Below, one piece after another: positions 54,675 through 62,946 of a stretch of DNA of 64,000 nt (the stretch's first letter is position 1; each line of letters begins with the position of its first letter). Position numbers and translations under genes: made by a program. The stretch covers positions 1-64,000 of the forward strand of contig DATBYF010000108.1 of NCBI GenBank assembly GCA_036513895.1. The letters run 5' to 3'. This DNA comes from Palsa-147 sp036513895 (lineage in GTDB: Bacteria > Acidobacteriota > Terriglobia > Acidiferrales > UBA7541). The notes under the pieces were generated by a model. That model saw only the letters and a program-made list of their open reading frames with translations. It had not been told where the DNA came from and ran no database searches.

Positions 54675-56336
54675 TTGACCAAGAGCCAACGCGCGCTAAA
54701 AATAATTGCTATCACGGTCGCCGGTTTCGTTCCGGCCGTGGCGTTTTTTACTCAACTCGCCACCGTCGGCCTCGTTGGGCCGGATGAGCCGCGTTACGCG
54801 TGGATTGCGCGGGCGATGGCCCAAACGCACGATTGGGTGACGCCGCGCCTTTACGGGCAGCCGTGGTTCGAGAAGCCGGTTCTCTATTATTGGGCGGCTG
54901 GAATTGCATTTCGATTTCTGAAGTCGGGAGAAATTGCTGCGCGATTGCCCTCGGCGATCGCCGCGCTGCTGGCCGCGTGCGCCATCGCCTGGTTTGCGCT
55001 GAAAGAATACGGTGAAAGAACCGCATGGATTGCCGTGATGATTTTTTCGACGACGGGCGCTGCGATTGCATTCTCGCACGCTGCCACGCCGGACATGCTA
55101 TTCAGCGCGAGTTTGGCATGCGCCATGGTTTGCGCCGGCGGAATTCTGCGTGAGGAAGGCCTGTTGCGCGGCTTGCCGCCACAAGCATCCGCTGATTCTC
55201 AGTTGTCGCCGGCCACTACGACGGCACTCGTCGGGACAAAGACGAGCGCCGCGGTCCTTGGCGCATGCATGGGCGCGTGGCTCGGCGCGGCCACGCTCGC
55301 GAAAGGGCCGGCCGCAATCGTTCTCGCGGGCGGAAGCTTGGCGCTGTGGGCGGCTTGCACGCGCAACTGGAGAGCGTTGCGGCGGTTCGTGGATTGGTAT
55401 GTTGTTGGGGCGTTCGCGATTGTCGCGGTGCCGTGGTACGTAATCTGCGCGGCGCGAAACCCGGACTTTTTGCGGACATTTTTTTTGCTCCACAACGTCG
55501 AGCGCTATTTCAGTCCGGTATTTCAGCACGTCCAGCCGTTCTGGTTCTTCGGACCGATTCTGCTCTTCGCGCTGATTCCGTGGACAATTCTTCTCTTTCC
55601 TGCCGCCGCAGAAGGGCGGCGTCTATGGCACGAAAAGTCCTGGCGTAATTCTCCAGGATTCTTCGCCGCATGCTGGGCGGTTTTCCCCGTGGTCTTCTTC
55701 AGCGCATCGCAATCGAAATTGCCAGGTTACATTCTGCCGGCAATTCCTGCGCTCGCGCTGCTTCTCGCTATCGGGTTCGAAAGATGGATCGATCGAACGA
55801 AGTGGCCGGTGCGGTACTTGCTCGCCGCTGCGGGTGTGACCCTTTGGCTGATCTTGTTCTGGGTCGCGCACCAGTTTGCACCATATATTCCCGACTATTT
55901 CGTGCGAGACATCCGCGCATTTGAAATCCTGGTGTTTTTCGTTGTAAGCACTACTCCGTTCCTGGCGCGGCCGCGGGTGGCTACCGGGATGCTGGCCGCG
56001 TGCGTGCTATTTGTGCTGACGGTCGGCGGAATCGCTCTTTCGATCAAGACTCCGCAGCTCTCCGCCCGGCCATTACTGCCGCCGCGCGCGTGGTTCGTGG
56101 TGCATCGGGATGAATCGATCGCGGTCTATCAAGTGAATCGTAATTGGGAATACGGATTGAACTTTTATTACGGAAGGGAGCTTCCGGAGTGGACGCCCGA
56201 AATGGTGGGGGTATCGGTTGTGTTCACGTCGCCCGACGGCCTAAATGATCTGGGCGATAAAGCGATGGTGGGAAATATCTCGCAGTTCGGCAATCCGCCA
56301 TGCGTCAGGGCGCTCGTAGTGCCCGAGCAGCCGTAG
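54675..56336 (+). CDS. ArnT-like glycosyltransferase (GT39/GT83 type)
   Basis: Integral membrane glycosyltransferase using a polyprenyl-phosphate sugar donor. The first periplasmic loop has GPDEPRYAWIARAMAQTHDWVTPRLYGQPWFEKPVLYYW, close to ArnT, with the catalytic Asp-Glu and the conserved Arg-Tyr. About a dozen hydrophobic helices follow, then a soluble C-terminal part of about 100 residues. By family it modifies lipid A or another envelope lipid; the neighbouring lpxD and acyltransferase genes agree with that, but the sugar is unknown. It starts with a TTG; no clear ribosome site. Confidence 0.87.
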   Translation: MTKSQRALKIIAITVAGFVPAVAFFTQLATVGLVGPDEPRYAWIARAMAQTHDWVTPRLYGQPWFEKPVLYYWAAGIAFRFLKSGEIAARLPSAIAALLAACAIAWFALKEYGERTAWIAVMIFSTTGAAIAFSHAATPDMLFSASLACAMVCAGGILREEGLLRGLPPQASADSQLSPATTTALVGTKTSAAVLGACMGAWLGAATLAKGPAAIVLAGGSLALWAACTRNWRALRRFVDWYVVGAFAIVAVPWYVICAARNPDFLRTFFLLHNVERYFSPVFQHVQPFWFFGPILLFALIPWTILLFPAAAEGRRLWHEKSWRNSPGFFAACWAVFPVVFFSASQSKLPGYILPAIPALALLLAIGFERWIDRTKWPVRYLLAAAGVTLWLILFWVAHQFAPYIPDYFVRDIRAFEILVFFVVSTTPFLARPRVATGMLAACVLFVLTVGGIALSIKTPQLSARPLLPPRAWFVVHRDESIAVYQVNRNWEYGLNFYYGRELPEWTPEMVGVSVVFTSPDGLNDLGDKAMVGNISQFGNPPCVRALVVPEQP

Positions 56337-56352
56337 CTGTCGCGGCGGATGC

Positions 56353-56385
56353 GCGTGGCGCCGGCATCTTGCCGCGGGTTTCCGG
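56353..56385. repeat. GCCGGC hairpin repeat, degraded copy D
   Basis: GGCGCCGGCATCTTGCCGCGG resembles the hairpin repeats at 2590, 6353 and 33841 but the right arm has changed. It lies between the convergent glycosyltransferase and hydrolase genes. Confidence 0.5.
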
Positions 56386-56444
56386 TGGGCTGGCCAAATC
56401 GCTCACGAAGACGGGCCACCTCAGAGCTGAACTCAATAAGTCTG

Positions 56445-57377
56445 TTAACGGACCGCTTGACCTGAAACAGGAAGATTTAGCAGAAAAAATGAAGAGAGCA
56501 TGTTCTCGTACATCTTGCGATCTTCGTCGCCCATTTCGGTATACGACACCCGAGTTGATTGCTGACGCTTGGGATCAGGAGCCTTCTGAAAGAGTTCACT
56601 TGTGGCCAGCGCGAGAAGCGGGCGGTCTTGCGACTGGATGAAGAGCTTGGCGGTTCCGAGCAGACGGCCGAAATGAGCAGAGACCGGCGGGTCTTGCCGG
56701 TATTGATAGTTGAGGAGATAAAATCCAATCTCGCAGAAGCGCATCACGAACGGCAGCGCCGTCAGTCCCGTCTTTTTTACCTGGATGCGCAACAAATCGA
56801 CGGGGTCGTCATAAGCCGAATCCGCTGCGATGGCGACGATGCGCGGATCGGCTTCAGCCGCTTTGAACGCGGCATAGGCGCCGAGATCCATTCCCCAAAC
56901 TCCGAAATGTTTCGGATCCACATCGGAACGTCCAGCCAGCGCGTTGATCGCCGAGCGGAGTTCATCGGCTTCGCGATAGCCTAGCGTGGTCGCGTTCGGG
57001 CTCGCCCCGTGTCCGGCAAAATCAAATACGAAGACGTTGTACTGCTGATCCTGCAGCGCCGATACGAGCGTGAGAATATCGCCGCGCTGTGAGCCGTAAC
57101 CATGGCAGAAAACAATCGTGGCCGCTCCCTGCAAGCCCGGGAAAAACCAACCTTCCCTCTCGCCTCCGTCCACGGGAAATGAAAATGTGGCCGGATGGCC
57201 CATCATCACGCTGAGGTCCATCGTCGTAGGGTTGCGGGAAGGTTTCAATACCTGGCGCAGGAGAAATGCAGCGGTGACCGTGGTCCCGAAAAAGGCAAAT
57301 AATAGTACGGCCAGAACCCCGGAAATGATCTTTGCGGCTGGGGTTGTCGGGTACCGGAGCTCTGAAAGCAACGACAT
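56445..57377 (-). CDS. Membrane-anchored alpha/beta hydrolase-fold protein with altered active site
   Basis: One N-terminal membrane helix (about residues 15-42), then an alpha/beta hydrolase fold with the oxyanion-hole region IVFCHGYGSQRGD and FVFDFAGHGAS. At the nucleophile elbow, where GxSxG is expected, the sequence is WGMDLGA, so Asp replaces Ser. Near the C terminus I see MGDEDRKMYE where a catalytic His is normally found. Asp nucleophiles occur in epoxide hydrolases and dehalogenases, but without the His this is more likely a binding protein. Length 310 aa. Substrate unknown. Confidence 0.8.
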   Translation of the reverse strand: MSLLSELRYPTTPAAKIISGVLAVLLFAFFGTTVTAAFLLRQVLKPSRNPTTMDLSVMMGHPATFSFPVDGGEREGWFFPGLQGAATIVFCHGYGSQRGDILTLVSALQDQQYNVFVFDFAGHGASPNATTLGYREADELRSAINALAGRSDVDPKHFGVWGMDLGAYAAFKAAEADPRIVAIAADSAYDDPVDLLRIQVKKTGLTALPFVMRFCEIGFYLLNYQYRQDPPVSAHFGRLLGTAKLFIQSQDRPLLALATSELFQKAPDPKRQQSTRVSYTEMGDEDRKMYENMLSSFFLLNLPVSGQAVR

Positions 57378-57485
57378 CGGAACTCTGTAATAAACCTCTC
57401 TAAATTGATATCGTGCGGGATGTTAGCACAGTTCAGAAAGCGCGCCGCTTGGCGCCGCTTACTTATTTGCCGCGTGAGTAATATT

Positions 57486-57513
57486 TTGGCGCAAACCGAG
57501 GCGAGGCTATAAT
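57486..57513 (+). promoter_or_regulatory. Promoter of the GNAT gene, leaderless geometry
   Basis: TTGGCG (57486-57491), 16 bases and a perfect TATAAT (57508-57513). The GTG start codon comes 6 bases later, where transcription itself should begin. Confidence 0.55.
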
Positions 57514-57519
57514 CGAGCC

Positions 57520-58473
57520 GTGGAGCAAAAGTCCAAGGCGGTCCAGCTCCTCGACCTCCGGCAGATGCAGACGCGCGACCTCGAGCGCCTGTTTGACGAA
57601 GAAGCTCGCTACTGGCGCGATGAACTCTCCTGGGATTACCGTCCTTCTCTCGATTTGATCCGGCGCTTTGTGGATTCGCACACGCTTGGCGGGTATGTCG
57701 CGCGCGAGGGATACGAGGCCGCTGGATATGGCTTCTATGTTCTCGAAGATCATAAGGGACTAATCGGTGGATTGTTCGCTTCTCCGCGCTTTCCGCAAGG
57801 CGAAGTTACCGATAGCCTGCTTGGCGAAATGCTCGCCACGCTCCGCGCCACGCCGCGCGTGAATCGAGTGGAAGCGCAGATCATGCCGTTTGGCGGGCCG
57901 CTCGATGCCGCGCTGCTTTCGCAACATTTCCGGCTGTATCAGCGTCAGTTCATGATGCTGAAAATTTCAGAGGTGAAGTTGAAAGGCACCACTCTTTCGT
58001 CGGGTATGAAGCTTGAAAGATGGAGCGACCGCAACTTCGAAACATGCGCCAGGCTGATACAAATTGCTTACGCCGATCATGTGGATGGAGACATCAACGA
58101 TCAATACCGGAGCGAAGCGGGCGGCATGAAATTTCTTCGTAATATCGTGATCCTGCCGGGATGCGGACAATTTCTGCCGGAGGCATCGTTCCTGGTGCGC
58201 GAAGCGAGCGGCGAGCCGCCCATTGGGATGGTGTTGACGTCAACGGTGGCCGAAGGCGTGGGACATACTACACAAATCTGCGTCAGGCCGGGCTATCGCG
58301 GCGCCGGGATTGGCCGCTATTTAATGGAAGCATCTATTCAGGCGTTGCGGGCGCGGCACTTTCATTCGCTGTCATTGACGGTAACTTCCTTGAATGCGAC
58401 GGCGGTGAAGCTATACGAAGAACTCGGATTTCGGACGCTCAAGAATTTCGCAGCTGGTGTCTGGCACGCGTGA
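57520..58473 (+). CDS. GNAT family acetyltransferase
   Basis: 317-aa protein with two GNAT-like halves. The C-terminal half carries the acetyl-CoA motif QICVRPGYRGAGIGRYLMEASIQAL and a following SLTVTSLNATAVKLYEELGF, typical of motif B. The N-terminal half (MQTRDLERLFDEEARYWRDELSWDYRPS) is less conserved. Acceptor substrate unknown. The GTG at 57520 is favoured by the promoter position, which would give a leaderless message. Confidence 0.85.
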   Translation: MEQKSKAVQLLDLRQMQTRDLERLFDEEARYWRDELSWDYRPSLDLIRRFVDSHTLGGYVAREGYEAAGYGFYVLEDHKGLIGGLFASPRFPQGEVTDSLLGEMLATLRATPRVNRVEAQIMPFGGPLDAALLSQHFRLYQRQFMMLKISEVKLKGTTLSSGMKLERWSDRNFETCARLIQIAYADHVDGDINDQYRSEAGGMKFLRNIVILPGCGQFLPEASFLVREASGEPPIGMVLTSTVAEGVGHTTQICVRPGYRGAGIGRYLMEASIQALRARHFHSLSLTVTSLNATAVKLYEELGFRTLKNFAAGVWHA

Positions 58474-58526
58474 CACGCTGTCTCGTCATCGCACCAGATA
58501 AGCTGCTGCATCAACGTAAAGAATAA

Positions 58527-58561
58527 TTCAGAGCCCGGAGGCTCCCGCCTCCGGGAACCCA
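58527..58561. repeat. 35-bp hairpin repeat, copy 2
   Basis: Same 35 bases as at 37536-37570 (CCCGGAGG-CTCCCG-CCTCCGGG hairpin). Here it lies between the convergent GNAT and nrdR genes, where it could stop transcription from both sides, though no T-tract follows. Confidence 0.75.
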
Positions 58562-58568
58562 TCGCGAA

Positions 58569-59033
58569 TCACTTTCGAGTGCGATCGCGAAGCAGCCCCT
58601 TCAGCTCGTTCATAAATTCCTTCACATCTTTGAAATCCGAATAGACGGAAGCGAAGCGCACGTAGGCAACTTTGTCGAGCTTTTTGAGGCGTGACATCAG
58701 CAGCGCGCCGATTTCTACCGTGGTGAGTTCGCGCTCGGCGGATTCGCTCACGACCTGTTCGGCCTCATCCACGATGCCCTCGAGCTTCGCGGTCGGAACG
58801 GGACGCTTCTCACAAGCCTTCAGCAGTCCCTGAAGAATTTTTTTGCGGTCGAAGCGCTCGCGGCGGCCATCTTTCTTGATGACCATGTAAGGCACTTCGT
58901 CAATCCGCTCGTAGGTGGTGAAGCGGCGATTGCATTTGAGGCATTGCCGCCGGCGGCGAATCAGATCACCGGCGCGGCCTTCGCGCGAATCCACGACTTT
59001 GTCGTTGATGTTGGCGCAGAAAGGACACTTCAT
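58569..59033 (-). CDS. nrdR: Transcriptional repressor NrdR
   Basis: Repressor of ribonucleotide reductase genes that senses ATP/dATP. Zinc ribbon C3-x2-C6 and C31-x2-C34 is followed by the RFTTYERID segment and an ATP-cone domain (VIKKDGRRERFDRKKILQGLLKACEKRP). Length 154 aa is typical. Its ATG overlaps the stop of the membrane protein upstream (ATGA), so it is translated from that message. No nrd genes are in the window. Confidence 0.97.
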   Translation of the reverse strand: MKCPFCANINDKVVDSREGRAGDLIRRRRQCLKCNRRFTTYERIDEVPYMVIKKDGRRERFDRKKILQGLLKACEKRPVPTAKLEGIVDEAEQVVSESAERELTTVEIGALLMSRLKKLDKVAYVRFASVYSDFKDVKEFMNELKGLLRDRTRK

Positions 59034-60190
59034 CGCCGGGCGTCTCGCTTGGCACTACGGGCATCAGCTCGCGCGTGCTCGTCCATATTTTCCTCAGCCA
59101 AGAGTTCTTCGGCTTCAAGCACCGCCGCATCCTTTTCGGCGCTGGCGACGCGCTTTAATTCGCCCATCGACCAGCCTTCGCGAAGCAGCAACGGAATGCC
59201 CACCAGAATCGAACTTGCGAACGTAATCAGCCAGATCGAAATGGCTGCCGCTGCGGCCGGCTCCTTTTCTACTCCAAAGATCACAGTGAAAACAAGAAAC
59301 GTGGCCACCTGCGCGCCGCCGCCGACACCTGGCAGTTGCAGCGCAGAACCGATCATCGTGAAAGCCAACACCAGCATCGCGCCAGAGAAAGTGAGCGTCG
59401 CAAGAGTGCCACCGAAGGCGTGCGCGACCCAAACATAAATGAACACGACGAGAATCCAGTGCGCGGCGGTCCAGCCGACGGCTGCGCCGAGATCGCTCCA
59501 GCTGCGTAGGGCGTGGAGTCCCTCACTCAATCCGGCGATCAGCGCTGCGAGTTTGGCCCGCCAGCCGGATTGCGTGTGCCCTTCGACAACCGAGCGCTCA
59601 AATCGGCTGGCTACAACTCCGGCGCCATGAAGGCGGAAATAAATTAGAAACGCGGTGAGTACAGCGAAGACGGCGAGGATGGCTGCCCCGCCGGTCTGCA
59701 CGGCGTGCATCAGAGGAGTTCCAGCCGCGGCAGCGACACCGCCGCGCGAGATTGCGATGAGAGCGAGGCCCGCAAATATCGCGGTGGCTCCCAGATCGAG
59801 AACGCGCTCGAGCAGATAGACCCCGAACATTCCGGAGACCGGTAAATTTTCTTTACGCGCGATGAGAAGCGGACGGATCGGTTCGCCCGCGCGACCGAGT
59901 AGGAACAGGCAGGCGAAGCCCATCAACGTCGCCGGATAAAGACTTGCGATCTTGCTCGGACCTAGATAGCGGGACATTCGTTGCCAGCGAAAGGCGCGGA
60001 TGAGGTATGCGATGTACGTGGCCACGACGCCCGACAAGAGCAAATAGAGATTCGCGTGGCGCCACGCGTTGCCGAGAAGGCTCCAACGGAATCCTTCGAG
60101 CGCAATCGAGTTACGGAATTTGTAGAGGAGCGCGGCGAGGGCGATGACCGCCAGAAAGAGGATGATGAACTTGCGAAGCGATCGGCGCAT
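59030..60190 (-). CDS. Flippase-like membrane protein (UPF0104/LPG synthase TM family)
   Basis: Eight or so membrane helices with the family pattern: GVVATYIAYLIRAFRWQRMSRYLGP, LLGRAGEPIRPLLIARKENLPVSGMFGVYLLERVLDLGATAIF and LPGVGGGAQVATFLVF. Members are thought to move lipids or lipid-linked sugars; no direct function can be assigned. A Lys/Glu-rich tail ends DARSAKRDARR. It is the first gene of a two-gene unit with nrdR. Confidence 0.87.
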   Translation of the reverse strand: MRRSLRKFIILFLAVIALAALLYKFRNSIALEGFRWSLLGNAWRHANLYLLLSGVVATYIAYLIRAFRWQRMSRYLGPSKIASLYPATLMGFACLFLLGRAGEPIRPLLIARKENLPVSGMFGVYLLERVLDLGATAIFAGLALIAISRGGVAAAAGTPLMHAVQTGGAAILAVFAVLTAFLIYFRLHGAGVVASRFERSVVEGHTQSGWRAKLAALIAGLSEGLHALRSWSDLGAAVGWTAAHWILVVFIYVWVAHAFGGTLATLTFSGAMLVLAFTMIGSALQLPGVGGGAQVATFLVFTVIFGVEKEPAAAAAISIWLITFASSILVGIPLLLREGWSMGELKRVASAEKDAAVLEAEELLAEENMDEHARADARSAKRDARR

Positions 60191-60228
60191 CCGACGCGAC
60201 CGTAGCAGCTAAGCGCGCAAGGTGTCAA
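60191..60228 (-). promoter_or_regulatory. Promoter of the flippase-nrdR unit, leaderless geometry
   Basis: TTGACA (60223-60228), 18 bases, TACGGT (60199-60204, weak match), then 8 bases to the ATG at 60190. Confidence 0.4.
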
Positions 60229-60347
60229 GTTTCGAGGGCAAAGACGCTATTTCTTGCGGGCAGTTTGATGGCTGCGATTTCTGAATCGGAATTCGGCGCG
60301 TCCGGCCGAGCGGAGTGAGGTGCTATCATCGGCGCGGGAGAACGTTT

Positions 60348-61103
60348 GTGCCGCGGCTCACGAAGACCATCATTCCTCGTATCAAGAAATCGCTCGCCAG
60401 ACGCGGAGTGATGGCATCGATTTTGCGCGGCGTGCTTCTGCCGATTCAATTATTCCGGGAACATCGGGCGGCGAAGCAACTTGCGCGCGAAACGGCGCGG
60501 AGCGAATTCGATATCGCCCACGGCGTTGACACCGATGGAGATACTGGCGGCGTGACATTCTTGAGCGACCTCGAGATCCCGAGTCCGAATTGGATTTATG
60601 GTTTCAATTATCTGCCCGTTGACCTGGAACAATTTCGCAAAGCGATGTCAACTCTTGACATCGAGTTCAACGAATTCGTCTTCATTGATTACGGCTCGGG
60701 AAAGGGGCGCGCGCTGTTATTCGCGTCGAACTTCCCTTTCAAGCGGATCATCGGCATCGAGTTCGCGCCCGAACTTCATGCCATCGCGCAGAAAAACATC
60801 TCGAAATATTCGAGTCCTGAACAAAAATGCAAATCGCTCGAAGCGCATTGCATGGACTTCACCGAGTACTCTTTGCCGCCGGAACCTTCCGTATTATTTT
60901 TTAACCGGCCGTCCGAGGCAATGCCTCTCGCCAAGGCTATCGAAAACATCGGCAAGTCACTTCGTGAAAACCCGCGGCGGATTTACGTTGTGTTTATTGC
61001 GCCGGCGTATAAGGAAATCGAAGCGGTGCTGGACGGCGCCGATTTTTTGGTCAAGATTGCTGAGAATCGCGATGTCGCTTTTATTATGTACAGGAGCATG
61101 TGA
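60348..61103 (+). CDS. Class I SAM-dependent methyltransferase-like protein
   Basis: About 250 aa. The Rossmann SAM-binding motif is FVFIDYGSGKGRALLFAS with the acidic end RIIGIEFAPELHAIAQKN. It has the FFNRPSEAMPLAKAIENIGKSLRENPRRIYVVFIAPAYKEI C-terminal half common in small uncharacterised methyltransferases. Acceptor unknown. The GTG at 60348 has GGGAG upstream; the frame opens 11 codons earlier. Confidence 0.83.
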   Translation: MPRLTKTIIPRIKKSLARRGVMASILRGVLLPIQLFREHRAAKQLARETARSEFDIAHGVDTDGDTGGVTFLSDLEIPSPNWIYGFNYLPVDLEQFRKAMSTLDIEFNEFVFIDYGSGKGRALLFASNFPFKRIIGIEFAPELHAIAQKNISKYSSPEQKCKSLEAHCMDFTEYSLPPEPSVLFFNRPSEAMPLAKAIENIGKSLRENPRRIYVVFIAPAYKEIEAVLDGADFLVKIAENRDVAFIMYRSM

Positions 61104-61700
61104 TATTTGCGATTCCCTATGGCCGAGTCGTGATTGTTGCCGACGCAGTTAGTGATTTTGTATCGAGTAGAATTGGCCTCCGTTCCATGTTTTCTATCGG
61201 TTACGGCGATTTCTAATCGCTACGTGTATCGAGTAGAAATCGAGTACTGGACTCCGCAAATTTGCGTAGCGTCCCTCTTGCCTCGACAGGCTTTCCCAAA
61301 CCGCGCTGGTCTGTGGTCTAACATTTTTGCGTTGTTACACATTACCATGTGACCCCCGGGTACCAGCAAATGTTGTGACATTTTTAGTACTATACAAGGC
61401 CTTTGGGCTCAATGGGATTGACCGTCCACAGGGTTTTTTCAAAGGTGGGGTAAAAAACAATATTACGACTCGAACGGCGAAGGGGGTCGCGGCCCTTCGA
61501 GGCTCCCTTCGAAAACTCAGGGCAGGCAGGGCAAACAAGCGGCGGCCCTACGACTGGTAACTTCCTGTAAGTTGCGAGCGTACTTGTGTTTTGGGAGCAA
61601 GCGTGGCTAATATGCCGCCCAGCCACGGAACTTTTCGGCACAAAATTGCGTTTCTCTTGATGAGGCCGAAAGGCGATGGCGGCTGTGAGGCTGACAAGGA
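61104..61700. other. Long gene-free stretch before the ECF sigma gene
   Basis: No convincing gene. Features seen: a 13-base direct repeat GTATCGAGTAGAA at 61160-61172 and 61226-61238; a GC-rich block near 61485-61545 with CTTCGA-type repeats and CAGGGCAGGCAGGGC; and near 61557 an AACTT-5-AAGTT dyad within GGTAACTT, which resembles an ECF -35 box and may be the autoregulated promoter of the sigma operon. Confidence 0.35.
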
Positions 61701-62270
61701 TTGGAGCCCGATGCCCAACTGGTACAAAAATGCCTGCGGGGCGACGGACCGGCGTGGGAGGAGTTGGTGCATCGGCACGCGCGCCGCGTGTTCGGGCTGT
61801 GCTATCGCTTCACAGGGAATCCGCACGAAGCGGAAGATCTGAGCCAGGAAGTCTTTCTCAAGATCTACCGGTCGCTTGCGAGCTACCGGTCGGCGGCGGG
61901 AGGATTTCCAACGTGGCTCACCAGCGTGACGCGCAATTTGCTGGTGGATCACTACCGGCGGACGAAGCGCGACCGGCTGACGGATTCGCTCGAAGACGAG
62001 ATGCCGCAGCTTGAGGAAAAGCACTCGTCCACGCGGACGCCGTTCAAGCAGGTGGCCGACGCGGAACTGAGCGATCAGATACAGCATGCGCTTTCGCGGC
62101 TTTCGCCTGAATTGCGAGAAGCGGTGATCCTGCGGGACTTGCAGGGTTTGGAATACAACGAGATTCAAGAGGTTCTATCCGTGCCCGAAGGCACTGTAAA
62201 ATCGAGAATTAACCGGGGCCGGATTGAGCTGGCCCGAATTCTCGAACAGTTGGGATTGCGGCCAGCCTAG
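61701..62270 (+). CDS. ECF family RNA polymerase sigma factor
   Basis: Sigma70-type extracytoplasmic-function factor of 189 aa. Region 2 (GDGPAWEELVHRHARRVFGLCYRFTGNPHEAEDLSQEVFLKIYRSL...) binds core polymerase and the -10 element; region 4 (RLSPELREAVILRDLQGLEYNEIQEVLSVPEGTVKSRINRGR) binds -35. It starts with a TTG; an in-frame stop lies 9 bases upstream, so no earlier start exists. It is followed 16 bases later by its likely anti-sigma factor. Confidence 0.94.
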   Translation: MEPDAQLVQKCLRGDGPAWEELVHRHARRVFGLCYRFTGNPHEAEDLSQEVFLKIYRSLASYRSAAGGFPTWLTSVTRNLLVDHYRRTKRDRLTDSLEDEMPQLEEKHSSTRTPFKQVADAELSDQIQHALSRLSPELREAVILRDLQGLEYNEIQEVLSVPEGTVKSRINRGRIELARILEQLGLRPA

Positions 62271-62286
62271 CGTCAACGAGAGAAAA

Positions 62287-62946
62287 ATGAACTGGACTTG
62301 CGCACAAATCGAAGAGCGGTTGAGCGATTATCTCGATAATCGTCTCGACCCTGCTGAAGTGGCGGAGCTGAATCGCCACGTGGACAGTTGCGCCGAGTGT
62401 GCGCGCTTGATTGAGCAGGTGGGCGGGGCTGTCCGGCGAATGCGTTCGCTCGCGCCCGTGGAAGTTCCGCCGCTTCTCATCGATTCGATACTCGATCAGA
62501 CGATTGGTCCGCGGACGGAGAAAAAGGGATGGCGGGGGTGGTTCGCGTGGGCGCCGTTCCTGGTGCAGCCGAAGTTCGCGATGGGTGCGCTCACCTGTGC
62601 GGTGACGTTAATCATTCTCGGCTACGCCGCCGGCCTGAGCCCCGCGAAAATCAGGAAGGGCGATCTCGCACCCGCGAACATTTATCGGGCTGCCAACCGA
62701 CAGGCCCATCTCACCTATGGGCGCACGCTGAAGTACGTGAACGATTTGAAAGTCGTTTACGAGATTCAGTCGAAACTGAGACCGGAAGAATCGCCAGCGC
62801 GTGAGCGCGAGCGTGAAGAAGCTCCGGCCTCGCCGACGCCGCAGGAAAAATCGCAACAAGATTCGCGCCCGGGCCGCAGCTCGACACTCGACGCGAATTT
62901 GTACGCCTACGTCGTCACGCGCGAAGCCGCGAGGAGCCACCAATGA
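62287..62946 (+). CDS. Anti-sigma factor with zinc-finger (zf-HC2) domain
   Basis: 219-aa membrane protein that probably holds the preceding sigma factor inactive. The N-terminal ASD has H31-x3-C35-x2-C38 (HVDSCAEC), typical of zinc anti-sigma factors. One membrane helix (about residues 103-123) leads to a charged, Pro/Glu/Gln-rich region. The ATG at 62287 has GAGAG upstream. Its stop overlaps the start of the next gene (ATGA). Confidence 0.88.
   Translation: MNWTCAQIEERLSDYLDNRLDPAEVAELNRHVDSCAECARLIEQVGGAVRRMRSLAPVEVPPLLIDSILDQTIGPRTEKKGWRGWFAWAPFLVQPKFAMGALTCAVTLIILGYAAGLSPAKIRKGDLAPANIYRAANRQAHLTYGRTLKYVNDLKVVYEIQSKLRPEESPAREREREEAPASPTPQEKSQQDSRPGRSSTLDANLYAYVVTREAARSHQ

Noticed and set aside
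61327..61560. ORFs of about 70 codons on both strands before the sigma factor
   Set aside because: Both overlap GC-rich repeat-like sequence, lack ribosome sites and show no protein features.
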